DNA of 64,000 nucleotides, taken from positions 11,158,001 through 11,222,000 of the forward strand of contig NC_088317.1 of NCBI RefSeq assembly GCF_910592395.1. The letters are read 5' to 3'. This document shows, in pieces, positions 23,991 through 37,705 of this stretch. Position 1 is the stretch's first letter. Each line of letters begins with the position of its first letter. The notes under the pieces are model-generated. The model was not told the origin of the DNA. It did no database searches and saw nothing but the letters and a program-made list of their open reading frames with translations. Source of the DNA: Lineus longissimus (lineage: Eukaryota > Nemertea > Pilidiophora > Heteronemertea > Lineidae). The position numbers were made by a program, and so were the translations under genes.

Positions 23991-26439
23991 TTATTCAGAG
24001 TCGAGATGACTGTTTGGACAAACTGAGGCCGCAATTTTGAGAGTCTGCAACGAGAAGTTGTCATTCAACTAACAATATAAGACTACTGGCGATGACGGTT
24101 GGTCGGCGATGGCGCTCATCGCGACCGATCACGCTCATTTTCGTTATACAGAGTCGAGATGCCCGATTGGACAAACTTAGACCGCAATTTCGAGATTCTG
24201 CGATGATAAGTTATTATTCGATAGCAATATTACACTACTGGCGAAGGAAGTCGGTCGGCGATGGCGCTCATCGCGACCGATCACACTCATTTTGGTTATA
24301 CAGAGTCGAGATGCCCGATTGGACAGACATAGACCGCAATTTTGAGATTCTGCGATGATAAGTTGTCATTCGATTGCAATATAACACTACTGGCGAAGGA
24401 AGTCGGTCACTCGACTTGAGATATTACACGACTGGCGATGACGGGTCGGTCGGCGATGGCGCTCGTCGCGATGATAAGTTGTCATTCTACTAACGATATA
24501 AGACTGCTGGCGATGATTGTCAGTCGGCAATGGCGCTTGTCGTGATCGATCAAGCTAATTTTGGTTTTTCAGAGTCGAGATGCCCGATTGGACTAACTGA
24601 GACCGCAATTTCGAGATTCTGCAATGATAAGTTGTCATTCGATAGCAATATTACACTACTGGCGAAGGAAGTCGGTCGGCGATGGCTCTCATCACGACCG
24701 ATCACACTCATTTTGGTAATACAGAGTCGAGATGACTGATTGGACAAACTGAGGCCGCAATTTTGAGAGTCTGCAACGAGAAGTTGTCATTCAACTAACA
24801 ATATAAGACTACTGGCGATGACGGTTGGTCGGCGATGGCGCTCGTCGCGACCGATCACGCTCATTTTCGTTATACAGAGTCGAGATGCCCGATTGGACAA
24901 ACTTAGACCGCAATTTCGAGATTCTGCGATGATAAGTTGTCATTCGATAGCAATATTACACTACTGGCGAAGGAAGTCGGTTGGCGATGGCGCTCATCGC
25001 GACCGATCACACTCATTTCGGTTATACAGAGTCGAGATGCCCGATTGGACAGACTTAGACCGCAATTTTGAGATTCTGCGATGATAAGTTGTCATTCGAT
25101 AGCAATATTGCACTACTGGCGAAGGAAGTCGGTCACTCGACTTGAGATATTACACGACTGGCGATGACGGTCGGTCGGCGATGGCACTTGTCGCGACCGA
25201 TCATGCTCATTTTGGTTTTACAGAGTCAAGATGCCCGATTCGACAAACTGAGACCGCAATTTTGAGATTCTGCGATGATAAGTTGTCATTCGATAGCAAT
25301 ATTACACTACTGGCAAAGGAAGTCGGTCGGCGATGGCGCTCATCGCGACCGATGACACTCATTCTGGTTATACAGAGTCGAGATGACCAATGGACAAACT
25401 GAGACCGCATTTTCAAGATTCTGTGATGATAAGTTGTCACTCGACTTGAGATATTACACGACTGGCGATGACGGTCGGTCGGCGATAGCGCTCGCCGCGG
25501 TGATAAGTTGTCACTCTACTAACGATATAAGACTGCTGGCGATGATTGTCAGTCGGCAATGGCGCTTGTCGTGATCGATCAAGCTAATTTTGGTTTTTCA
25601 GAGTCGAGATGCCCGTTTGGACAAACTGAGACCGCAATTTCGAGATTCTGCAATGATAAGTTATCATTCGACTAGCGTTATTACCCCACTGGCGATGACG
25701 GTCGGTCGGCGATGGCGCTCGTCGCAACCGATCATGTTCATTTTGGTTATACAGAGTCGAGATGACCGATTGGACAAACTGAGGCCGCAATTTTGAGAGT
25801 CTGCAACGAGAAGTTGTCATTCAACTAACAATATAAGACTACTGGCGATGACGGTTGGTCGGCGATGGCGCTCGTCGCGACCGATCACGCTCATTTTTGT
25901 TATACAGAGTCGAGGTGCCCGATTGGACAAACTTAGACCGCAATGTCGAGATTCTGCGATGATAAGTTGTCATTCGATAGCAATATTACACTACTGGCGA
26001 AGGAAGTCGGTCGGCGATGGCGCTCATCGCGACCGATCACACTCATTTTGGTTATACAGAGTCGAGATGCCCGATTGGACAAACTTAGACCGCAATTTCG
26101 AGATTCTGCGATGATAAGTTGTCATTCGATAGCAATATTGCACTACTGGCGAAGGAAGTCGGTCACTCGACTTGAGATATTACAAGACTGGCGATGACGG
26201 TCGGTCGGCGATGGCACTAGTTGCGACCGATCACGCTCATTTTGGTTATACAGAGTCAAGATGCCCGATTCGACAAACTGAGACCGCAATTTTGAGATTC
26301 TGCGATGATAAGTTGTCATTCGATAGCAATATTACACTACTGGCGAAGGAAGTCGGTCACTCGACTTGAGATATTACACGACTGGCGATGACGGTCGGTC
26401 GGCGATGGCACTCGTCGCGACCGATCACGCTCATTTTGG
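23991..26439 (+). repeat. HOR family C unit 2 (2449 bp)
   Basis: This is a near-identical repeat of the previous unit. Differences seen by eye include an extra G in GACGGGTCGGTC near 24443, TTTGGTAATAC near 24718, TTGTCACTCTACT near 25512, GTTTGGACAAAC near 25616 and CCCGATTGG near 26073. It starts from a TTATTCAGAG anchor, shared with family D. Confidence 0.88.
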
Positions 26440-27313
26440 TTATTCAGAGTCGAGATGACGGATTGGACAAACTGAGGCCGCAATTTTGAGAGTCTGCAAC
26501 GAGAAGTTGTCATTCAACTAACAATATAAGACTACTGGCGATGACGGTTGGTCGGCGATGGCGCTCGATGATAAGTTGTCATTCTACTAACGATATAAGA
26601 CTGCTGGCGATGATTGTCAGTCGGCAATGGCGCTTGTCGTGATCGATCAAGCTAATTTTGGTTTTTCAAAGTCGAGATGCCCGATTGGACAAACTGAGAC
26701 CGCAATTTCGAGAATCTGCAATGATAAGTTATCATTCGACTAGCGATATTACCCCACTGGCGATGACGGTCGGTCGGCGATGGCGCTCGTCACAACCGAT
26801 CATGTTCATTTTGGTTATACAGAGATGAGATGACCGATTGGACAAACTGAGGCCGAAATTTTGAGAGTCTGCAACGAGAAGTTGTCATTCAACTAACAAT
26901 ATAAGACTACTGGCGATGACGGTTGGTCGGCGATGGCGCTCGTCGCGACCGATCACGCTAATTTTCGTTATACAGAGTCGAGATGCCCGATTGGACAAAC
27001 TGAGACCGCAATTTCGAGATTCTGCGATGATAAGTTGTCATTCGATAGCGATATTACACGACTGGCGATGAAAGTCGGTCAGAGATGGTGCTCGTCGCGA
27101 CCGATCACGTTCATTTTGGTTATACAGAGTCAAAATGACCGATTGGACAAACTTAGACCGCAATTTTGAGATTCTGCGATGATAAGTTGTCATTCGATAG
27201 CAATATTACACTACTGGCGAAGGAAGTCGGTCACTCGACTTGAGATATTACACGACTGGCGATGACGGTCGGTCGGCGATGGCACTCGTCGCGACCGATC
27301 ACGCTCATTTTGG
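26440..27313 (+). repeat. HOR family D unit 1 (874 bp)
   Basis: The segments are 222, 153, 153, 152, 194. The 222 bp segment is the fusion segment with four further bases missing: the joint reads GCGCTCGATGATAAG at 26561-26575 rather than GCGCTCGTCGCGATGATAAG. Another family marker is the anchor ACAGAGATGAGATGACC. Confidence 0.88.
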
Positions 27314-28339
27314 TTATTCAGAGTCGAGATGACGGATTGGACAAACTGAGGCCGCAATTTTGAGAGTCTGCAACGAGAAGTTGTCATTCAACTAACAATA
27401 TAAGACTACTGGCGATGACGGTTGGTCGGCGATGGCGCTCGATGATAAGTTGTCATTCTACTAACGATATAAGACTGCTGGCGATGATTGTCAGTCGGCA
27501 ATGGCGCTTGTCGTGATCGATCAAGCTAATTTTGGTTTTTCAAAGTCGAGATGCCCGATTGGACAAACTGAGACCGCAATTTCGAGAATCTGCAATGATA
27601 AGTTATCATTCGACTAGCGATATTACCCCACTGGCGATGACGGTCGGTCGGCGATGGCGCTCGTCACAACCGATCATGTTCATTTTGGTTATACAGAGAT
27701 GAGATGACCGATTGGACAAACTGAGGCCGAAATTTTGAGAGTCTGCAACGAGAAGTTGTCATTCAACTAACAATATAAGACTACTGGCGATGACGGTTGG
27801 TCGGCGATGGCGCTCGTCGCGACCGATCACGCTAATTTTCGTTATACAGAGTCGAGATGCCCGATTGGACAAACTGAGACCGCAATTTCGAGATTCTGCG
27901 ATGATAAGTTGTCATTCGATAGCGATATTACACGACTGGCGATGAAAGTCGGTCAGAGATGGTGCTCGTCGCGACCGATCACGTTCATTTTGGTTATACA
28001 GAGTCAAAATGACCGATTGGACAAACTTAGACCGCAATTTCGAGATTCTGCGATGATAAGTTGTCATTCGATAGCAATATTACACTACTGGCGAAGGAAG
28101 TCGGTCGGCGATGGCGCTCATCGCGACCGATCACACTCATTTTGGTTATACAGAGTCGAGATGCCCGATTGGACAAACTGAGACCGCAATTTTTAGATTC
28201 TGCGATGATAAGTTGTCATTCGATAGCAATATTACACTACTGGCGAAGGAAGTCGGTCACTCGACTTGAGATATTACACGACTGGCGATGACGGTCGGTC
28301 GGCGCTGGCACTCGTCGCGACCGATCACGCTCATTTTGG
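27314..28339 (+). repeat. HOR family D unit 2 with one extra monomer (1026 bp)
   Basis: It repeats the 874 bp unit with the same 222 bp segment (joint at 27435-27449), then has one additional 152 bp monomer at 27994-28145 before the closing 194 bp segment. That closing segment contains CAATTTTTAGATTCTGC (near 28188), a marker found again only in family F and the mosaic before it. Confidence 0.85.
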
Positions 28340-29451
28340 TTATTCAGAGTCGAGATGACCGATTGGACAAACTGAGGCCGCAATTTTGAGAGTCTGCAAC
28401 GAGAAGTTGTCATTCAACTAACAATTTAAGACTACTGGCGATGACGGTTGGTCGGCGATGGCACTCGTCGCGACCGATCACGTTCATTTTGGTTATACAG
28501 AGTCAAGATGACTGATTGGACAAACTTAGACCGCAATTTCGAGATTCTGCGATGATAAGTTGTCATTCGATTGCGATATTACACGACTGGCGATGAAAGT
28601 CGGTCGGAGATGGCGGTCGTCGCGACCGATCACGTTCATTTTGGTTATACAGAGTCGGGATGAGCGATTGGACAAACTGAGACCGCAATTTCGAGATTCT
28701 GCAATGATAAGTTATCATTCGACTAGCGATATTACCCCACTGGCGATGACGGTCGGTCGGCGATGGCGCTCGTCGCAACCGATCATGTTCATTTTGGTTA
28801 TACAGAGTCGAGATGACCGATTGGACAAACTGAGGCCGCAATTTTGAGAGTCTGCACCGAGAAGTTGTCATTCAACTAACAATATAAGACTACTGGCGAT
28901 GACGGTTGGTCGGCGATGGCGCTCGTCGCGACCGATCACGCTCATTTTGGTTATACAGAGTCGAGATGACTGATTGGACAAACTGAGGCCGCAATTTTGA
29001 GAGTCTGCAACGAGAAGTTGTCATTCAACTAACAATATAAGACTACTGGCGATGACGGTTGGTCGGTGATGGCGCTCGTCGCGACCGATCACGCTCATTT
29101 TCGTTATACAGAGTCGAGATTCCCGAGTGGACAAACTTAGAACGCAATTTCGCGGTTTTCTGCGATGATAAGTTGTCATTCGATAGCAATATTACACTAC
29201 TGGCGAAGGAAGTCGGTTGGCGATGGCGCTCATCGCGACCGATCACACTCATTTCGGTTATACAGAGTCGAGATGCCCGATTGGACAGACTTAGACCGCA
29301 ATTTTGAGATTCTGCGATGATAAGTTGTCATTCGATAGCAATATTGCACTACTGGCGAAGGAAGTCGGTCACTCGACTTGAGATATTACACGACTGGCGA
29401 TGACGGTCGGTCGGCGATGGCACTTGTCGCGACCGATCACGCTCATTTTGG
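28340..29451 (+). repeat. Lead-in to family E
   Basis: The segments are 153, 152, 153, 153, 153, 154, 194. The last monomers match 31591-32244 inside the first family E unit. A monomer with TTTCGCGGTTTTCTGCG (29150-29166) replaces the usual TTTCGAGATTCTGCG and is found again 2793 bp downstream. Confidence 0.8.
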
Positions 29452-32244
29452 TTTTACAGAGTCAAGATGCCCGATTCGACAAACTGAGACCGCAATTTTG
29501 AGATTCTGCGATGATAAGTTGTCATTCGATAGCAATATTACACTACTGGCAAAGGAAGTCGGTCGGCGATGGCGCTCATCGCGACCGATGACACTCATTC
29601 TGGTTATACAGAGTCGAGATGACCAATGGACAAACTGAGACCGCATTTTCGAGATTCTGTGATGATAAGTTGTCACTCGACTTGAGATATTACACAACTG
29701 GCGATGACGGTCGGTCGGCGATAGCGCTCGCCGCGGTGATAAGTTGTCATTCTACTAACGATATAAGACTGCTGGCGATGATTGTCAGTCGGCAATGGCG
29801 CTTGTCGTCATCGATCAAGCTAATTTTGGTTTTTCAGAGTCGAGATGCCCGTTTGGACAAACTGAGACCGCAATTTCGAGATTCTGCAATGATAAGTTAT
29901 CATTCGACTAGCGTTATTACCCCACTGGCGATGACGGTCGGTCGGCGATGGCGCTCGTCGCAACCGATCATGTTCATTTTGGTTATACAGAGTCGAGATG
30001 ACCGATTGGACAAACTGAGGCCGCAATTTTGAGAGTCTGCAACGAGAAGTTGTCATTCAACTAACAATATAAGACTACTGGCGATGACGGTTGGTCGGCG
30101 ATGGCGCTCGTCGCGACCGATCACGCTCATTTTCGTTATACAGAGTCGAGGTGCCCGATTGGACAAACTTTGACCGCAATGTCGAGATTATGCGATGATA
30201 AGTTGTCATTCGATAGCAGTATTACACTACTGGCGAAGGAAGTCGGTCGGCGATGGCGCTCATCGCGACCGATCACACTCATTTTGGTTATACAGAGTCG
30301 AGATGCCCGATTGGACAAACTTAGACCGCAATTTCGAGATTCTGCGATGATAAGTTGTCATTCGATAGCAATATTGCACTACTGGCGAAGGAAGTCGGTC
30401 ACTCGACTTGAGATATTACAAGACTGGCGATGACGGTCGGTCGGCGATGGCACTCGTCGCGACCGATCACGCTCAGTTTGGTTATACAGAGTCAAGATGC
30501 CCGATTCGACAAACTGAGACCGCAATTTTGAGATTCTGCGATGATAAGTTGTCATTCGATAGCAATATTACACTACTGGCGAAGGAAGTCGGTCACTCGA
30601 CTTGAGATATTACACGACTGGCGATGACGGTCGGTCGGCGATGGCACTCGTCGCGACCGATCACGCTCATTTTGGTTATTCAGAGTCGAGATGACGGATT
30701 GGACAAACTGAGGCCGCAATTTTGAGAGTCTGCAACGAGAAGTTGTCATTCAACTGACAATATAAGACTACTGGCGATGACGGTTGGTCGGCGATGGCGC
30801 TCGTCGCGACCGATCACGTTCATTTTGGTTATACAGAGTCAAGATGACTGATTGGACAAACTTAGACCGCAATTTCGAGATTCTGCGATGATAAGTTGTC
30901 ATTCGATTGCGATATTACACGACTGGCGATGAAAGTCGGTCGGAGATGGCGGTCGTCGCGACCGATCACGTTCATTTTGGTTATACAGAGTCGGGACGAG
31001 CGATTGGACAAACTGAGACCGCAATTTCGAGATTCTGCAATGATAAGTTATCATTCGACTAGCGATATTACCCCACTGGCGATGACGGTCGGTCGGCGAT
31101 GGCGCTCGTCGCAACCGATCATGTTCATTTTGGTTATACAGAGTCGAGATGACCGATTGGACAACTGAGGCCGCAATTTTGAGAGTCTGCAACGAGAAGT
31201 TGTCATTCAACTAACAATATTAGACTACTGGCGATGACGGTTGGTCGGCGATGGCGCTCGTCGCGACCGATCACGCTCATTTTCGTTATACAGAGTCGAG
31301 ATGCCCGATTGGACAAACTTAGACCGCAATTTCGAGATTCTGCGATGATAAGTTGTCATTCGATAGCAATATTACACTACTGGCGAAGGAAGTCGGTTGG
31401 CGATGGCGCTCATCGCGACCGATCACACTCATTTCGGTTATACAGAGTCGAGATGCCCGATTGGACAGACTTAGACCGCAATTTCGAGATTCTGCAATGA
31501 TAAGTTATCATTCGACTAGCGATATTACCCCACTGGCGATGACGGTCGGTCGGCGATGGCGCTCGTCGCAACCGATCATGTTCATTTTGGTTATACAGAG
31601 TCGAGATGACCGATTGGACAAACTGAGGCCGCAATTTTGAGAGTCTGCACCGAGAAGTTGTCATTCAACTAACAATATAAGACTACTGGCGATGACGGTT
31701 GGTCGGCGATGGCGCTCGTCGCGACCGATCACGCTCATTTTGGTTATACAGAGTCGAGATGACTGATTGGACAAACTGAGGCCGCAATTTTGAGAGTCTG
31801 CAACGAGAAGTTGTCATTCAACTAACAATATAAGACTACTGGCGATGACGGTTGGTCGGTGATGGCGCTCGTCGCGACCGATCACGCTCATTTTCGTTAT
31901 ACAGAGTCGAGATTCCCGATTGGACAAACTTAGACCGCAATTTCGCGGTTTTCTGCGATGATAAGTTGTCATTCGATAGCAATATTACACTACTGGCGAA
32001 GGAAGTCGGTTGGCGATGGCGCTCATCGCGACCGATCACACTCATTTCGGTTATACAGAGTCGAGATGCCCGATTGGACAGACTTAGACCGCAATTTTGA
32101 GATTCTGCGATGATAAGTTGTCATTCGATAGCAATATTGCACTACTGGCGAAGGAAGTCGGTCACTCGACTTGAGATATTACACGACTGGCGATGACGGT
32201 CGGTCGGCGATGGCACTTGTCGCGACCGATCACGCTCATTTTGG
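29452..32244 (+). repeat. HOR family E long unit (2793 bp)
   Basis: The segments are 152, 226, 153, 153, 152, 194, 194, 153, 152, 153, 152, 152, 153, 153, 153, 154, 194. Four segments (613 bp, from 31438/31591 to 32050) are extra compared with the next unit. Markers are CGCTCGCCGCGGTGATAAG at the fusion joint, TCGGGACGAGCG and a one-base loss in TTGGACAACTGAGG near 31156. Confidence 0.87.
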
Positions 32245-34424
32245 TTTTACAGAGTCAAGATGCCCGATTCGACAAACTGAGACCGCAATTTTGAGATTCT
32301 GCGATGATAAGTTGTCATTCGATAGCAATATTACACTACTGGCAAAGGAAGTCGGTCGGCGATGGCGCTCATCGCGACCGATGACACTCATTCTGGTTAT
32401 ACAGAGTCGAGATGACCAATGGACAAACTGAGACCGCATTTTCGAGATTCTGTGATGATAAGTTGTCACTCGACTTGAGATATTACACGACTGGCGATGA
32501 CGGTCGGTCGGCGATAGCGCTCGCCGCGGTGATAAGTTGTCATTCTACTAACGATATAAGACTGCTGGCGATGATTGTCAGTCGGCAATGGCGCTTGTCG
32601 TCATCGATCAAGCTAATTTTGGTTTTTCAGAGTCGAGATGCCCGTTTGGACAAACTGAGACCGCAATTTCGAGATTCTGCAATGATAAGTTATCATTCGA
32701 CTAGCGTTATTACCCCACTGGCGATGACGGTCGGTCGGCGATGGCGCTCGTCGCAACCGATCATGTTCATTTTGGTTATACAGAGTCGAGATGACCGATT
32801 GGACAAACTGAGGCCGCAATTTTGAGAGTCTGCAACGAGAAGTTGTCATTCAACTAACAATATAAGACTACTGGCGATGACGGTTGGTCGGCGATGGCGC
32901 TCGTCGCGACCGATCACGCTCATTTTCGTTATACAGAGTCGAGGTGCCCGATTGGACAAACTTTGACCGCAATGTCGAGATTATGCGATGATAAGTTGTC
33001 ATTCGATAGCAGTATTACACTACTGGCGAAGGAAGTCGGTCGGCGATGGCGCTCATCGCGACCGATCACACTCATTTTGGTTATACAGAGTCGAGATGCC
33101 CGATTGGACAAACTTAGACCGCAATTTCGAGATTCTGCGATGATAAGTTGTCATTCGATAGCAATATTGCACTACTGGCGAAGGAAGTCGGTCACTCGAC
33201 TTGAGATATTACAAGACTGGCGATGACGGTCGGTCGGCGATGGCACTCGTCGCGACCGATCACGCTCAGTTTGGTTATACAGAGTCAAGATGCCCGATTC
33301 GACAAACTGAGACCGCAATTTTGAGATTCTGCGATGATAAGTTGTCATTCGATAGCAATATTACACTACTGGCGAAGGAAGTCGGTCACTCGACTTGAGA
33401 TATTACACGACTGGCGATGACGGTCGGTCGGCGATGGCACTCGTCGCGACCGATCACGCTCATTTTGGTTATTCAGAGTCGAGATGACGGATTGGACAAA
33501 CTGAGGCCGCAATTTTGAGAGTCTGCAACGAGAAGTTGTCATTCAACTGACAATATAAGACTACTGGCGATGACGGTTGGTCGGCGATGGCGCTCGTCGC
33601 GACCGATCACGTTCATTTTGGTTATACAGAGTCAAGATGACTGATTGGACAAACTTAGACCGCAATTTCGAGATTCTGCGATGATAAGTTGTCATTCGAT
33701 TGCGATATTACACGACTGGCGATGAAAGTCGGTCGGAGATGGCGGTCGTCGCGACCGATCACGTTCATTTTGGTTATACAGAGTCGGGACGAGCGATTGG
33801 ACAAACTGAGACCGCAATTTCGAGATTCTGCAATGATAAGTTATCATTCGACTAGCGATATTACCCCACTGGCGATGACGGTCGGTCGGCGATGGCGCTC
33901 GTCGCAACCGATCATGTTCATTTTGGTTATACAGAGTCGAGATGACCGATTGGACAACTGAGGCCGCAATTTTGAGAGTCTGCAACGAGAAGTTGTCATT
34001 CAACTAACAATATAAGACTACTGGCGATGACGGTTGGTCGGCGATGGCGCTCGTCGCGACCGATCACGCTCATTTTCGTTATACAGAGTCGAGATGCCCG
34101 ATTGGACAAACTTAGACCGCAATTTCGAGATTCTGCGATGATAAGTTGTCATTCGATAGCAATATTACACTACTGGCGAAGGAAGTCGGTTGGCGATGGC
34201 GCTCATCGCGACCGATCACACTCATTTCGGTTATACAGAGTCGAGATGCCCGATTGGACAGACTTAGACCGCAATTTTGAGATTCTGCGATGATAAGTTG
34301 TCATTCGATAGCAATATTGCACTACTGGCGAAGGAAGTCGGTCACTCGACTTGAGATATTACACGACTGGCGATGACGGTCGGTCGGCGATGGCACTTGT
34401 CGCGACCGATCACGCTCATTTTGG
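32245..34424 (+). repeat. HOR family E short unit (2180 bp)
   Basis: It has the same order as the long unit without the four extra monomers: 152, 226, 153, 153, 152, 194, 194, 153, 152, 153, 152, 152, 194, summing to 2180. It is near-identical by eye to the matching parts of both neighbours. Confidence 0.87.
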
Positions 34425-36258
34425 TTTTACAGAGTCAAGATGCCCGATTCGACAAACTGAGACCGCAATTTTGAGATTCTGCGATGATAAGTTGTCATTC
34501 GATAGCAATATTACACTACTGGCAAAGGAAGTCGGTCGGCGATGGCGCTCATCGCGACCGATGACACTCATTCTGGTTATACAGAGTCGAGATGACCAAT
34601 GGACAAACTGAGACCGCATTTTCGAGATTCTGTGATGATAAGTTGTCACTCGACTTGAGATATTACACGACTGGCGATGACGGTCGGTCGGCGATAGCGC
34701 TCGCCGCGGTGATAAGTTGTTATTCTACTAACGATATAAGACTGCTGGCGATGATTGTCAGTCGGCAATGGCGCTTGTCGTCATCGATCAAGCTAATTTT
34801 GGTTTTTCAGAGTCGAGATGCCCGTTTGGACAAACTGAGACCGCAATTTCGAGATTCTGCAATGATAAGTTATCATTCGACTAGCGTTATTACCCCACTG
34901 GCGATGACGGTCGGTCGGCGATGGCGCTCGTCGCAACCGATCATGTTCATTTTGGTTATACAGAGTCGAGATGACCGATTGGACAAACTGAGGCCGCAAT
35001 TTTGAGAGTCTGCAACGAGAAGTTGTCATTCAACTAACAATATAAGACTACTGGCGATGACGGTTGGTCGGCGATGGCGCTCGTCGCGACCGATCACGCT
35101 CATTTTCGTTATACAGAGTCGAGGTGCCCGATTGGACAAACTTTAACCGCAATGTCGAGATTCTGCGATGATAAGTTGTCATTCGATAGCAGTATTACAC
35201 TACTGGCGAAGGAAGTCGGTCGGCGATGGCGCTCATCGCGACCGATCACACTCATTTTGGTTATACAGAGTCGAGATGCCCGATTGGACAAACTTAGACC
35301 GCAATTTCGAGATTCTGCGATGATAAGTTGTCATTCGATAGCAATATTGCACTACTGGCGAAGGAAGTCGGTCACTCGACTTGAGATATTACAAGACTGG
35401 CGATGACGGTCGGTCGGCGATGGCACTCGTCGCGACCGATCACGCTCAGTTTGGTTATACAGAGTCAAGATGCCCGATTCGACAAACTGAGACCGCAATT
35501 TTGAGATTCTGCGATGATAAGTTGTCATTCGATAGCAATATTACACTACTGGCGAAGGAAGTCGGTCACTCGACTTGAGATATTACAAGACTGGCGATGA
35601 CGGTCGGTCGGCGATGGCACTCGTCGCGACCGATCACGCTCATTTTGGTTATTCAGAGTCGAGATGACGGATTGGACAAACTGAGGCCGCAATTTTGAGA
35701 GTCTGCAACGAGAAGTTGTCATTCAACTGACAATATAAGACTACTGGCGATGACGGTTGGTCGGCGATGGCGCTCGTCGCGACCGATCACGTTCATTTTG
35801 GTTATACAGAGTCAAGATGACTGATTGGACAAACTTAGACCGCAATTTCGAGATTCTGCGATGATAAGTTGTCATTCGATTGCGATATTACACGACTGGC
35901 GATGAAAGTCGGTCGGAGATGGCGGTCGTCGCGACCGATCACGTTCATTTTGGTTATACAGAGTCGGGACGAGCGATTGGACAAACTGAGACCGCAATTT
36001 CGAGATTCTGCAATGATAAGTTATCATTCGACTAGCGATATTACCCCACTGGCGATGACGGTCGGTCGGCGATGGCGCTCGTCGCAACCGATCATGTTCA
36101 TTTTGGTTATACAGAGTCGAGATGACCGATTGGACAACTGAGGCCGCAATTTTGAGAGTCTGCAACGAGAAGTTGTCATTCAACTAACAATATAAGACTA
36201 CTGGCGATGACGGTTGGTCGGCGATGGCGCTCATCGCGACCGATCACACTCATTTTGG
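34425..36258 (+). repeat. HOR family E third unit, right-truncated
   Basis: It follows the 2180 bp order through twelve anchors. After TTGGACAACTGAGG it changes into a monomer with GCGCTCATCGCGACC and GACAAACTGAG, leaving family E. Private changes include TAAGTTGTTATTCTAC near 34722 and CAAACTTTAACCGC near 35150. Confidence 0.84.
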
Positions 36259-36789
36259 TTATACAGAGTCGAGATGCCCGATTGGACAAACTGAGACCGC
36301 AATTTTGAGATTCTGCGATGATAAGTTGTCATTCGATAGCAATATTACACTACTGGCGAAGGAAGTCGTTCGGCGATGGCGCTCATCGCGACCGATCACA
36401 CTCATTCTGGTTATACAGAGTCGAGATGACCGATGGACAAACTGAGACCGCATTTTCGAGATACTGTGATGATAAGTTGTCACTCGACTTGAGATATTAC
36501 ACGACTGTCGATGACGGTCGGTCGGCGATGGCGCTCGTCGCGATGATAAGTTGTCATTCTACTAACGATATAAGACTGCTGGCGATGATTGTCAGTCGGC
36601 AATGGCGCTTGTCGTGATCGATCAAGCTAATTTTGGTTTTTCAAAGTCGAGATGCCCGATTGGACAAACTGAGACCGCAATTTCGAGATTCTGCAATGAT
36701 AAGTTATCATTCGACTAGCGATATTACCCCACTGGCGATGACGGTCGGTCGGCGATGGCGCTCGTCACAACCGATCATGTTCATTTTGG
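36259..36789 (+). repeat. Core module at start of mosaic block
   Basis: The segments 152, 226 and 153 form a core module whose anchor after the fusion segment reads GGTTTTTCAAAGTCGAG, the CAAAG form shared with families D and F. It marks the change from family E to D/F-like sequence. Confidence 0.78.
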
Positions 36790-37248
36790 TTATACAGAGT
36801 CGAGATGACCGATTGGACAAACTGAGGCCGAAATTTTGAGAGTCTGCAACGAGAAGTTGTCATTCAACTAACAATATAAGACTACTGGCGATGACGGTTG
36901 GTCGGCGATGGCGCTCGTCGCGACCGATCACGCTAATTTTTCGTTATACAGAGGCGAAATGCCCGATTGGACAAACTGAGACCGCAATTTCGAGATTCTG
37001 CGATGATAAGTTGTCATTCGATAGCGATATTACACGACTGGCGATGAAAGTCGGTCAGAGATGGCGCTCGTCGCGACCGATCACGTTCATTTTGGTTATA
37101 CAGAGTCAAGATGACCGATTGGACAAACTTAGACCGCAATTTCGAGATTCTGCAATGATAAGTTATCATTCGACTAGCGATATTACCCCACTGGCGATGA
37201 CGGTCGGTCGGCGATGGCGCTCGTCACAACCGATCATGTTCATTTTGG
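36790..37248 (+). repeat. Three-monomer duplication, left copy
   Basis: A run of three monomers (154, 152, 153) is repeated immediately downstream. This copy has an extra T in CGCTAATTTTTCG and AGAGGCGAAATGCC where the right copy has AGAGTCGAAATGCC. Confidence 0.82.
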
Positions 37249-37705
37249 TTATACAGAGTCGAGATGACCGATTGGACAAACTGAGGCCGAAATTTTGAGA
37301 GTCTGCAACGAGAAGTTGTCATTCAACTAACAATATAAGACTACTGGCGATGACGGTTGGTCGGCGATGGCGCTCGTCGCGACCGATCACGCTAATTTTC
37401 GTTATACAGAGTCGAAATGCCCGATTGGACAAACTGAGACCGCAATTTCGAGATTCTGCGATGATAAGTTGTCATTCGATAGCGATATTACACGACTGGC
37501 GATGAAAGTCGGTCAGAGATGGCGCTCGTCGCGACCGATCACGTTCATTTTGGTTATACAGAGTCAAGATGACCGATTGGACAAACTTAGACCGCAATTT
37601 CGAGATTCTGCGATGATAAGTTGTCATTCGATAGCAATATTACACTACTGGCGAAGGAAGTCGGTCGGCGATGGCGCTCATCGCGACCGATCACACTCAT
37701 TTTGG
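37249..37705 (+). repeat. Three-monomer duplication, right copy
   Basis: Segments 153, 152 and 152 match the previous 459 bp, sharing the GTCACAACCGATC, GAGGCCGAAATTTTGAG and GAAATGCCCG markers. The last monomer diverges near 37605, where it takes on a different subtype (GATGATAAGTTGTC instead of AATGATAAGTTATC). Confidence 0.82.

Noticed and set aside
29619-30032. 137-codon plus-strand frame repeated in all three family E units
   Set aside because: Its repetition follows the repeat unit, not selection. Other families break the same frame, and it spans the half-monomer joint without any protein logic.
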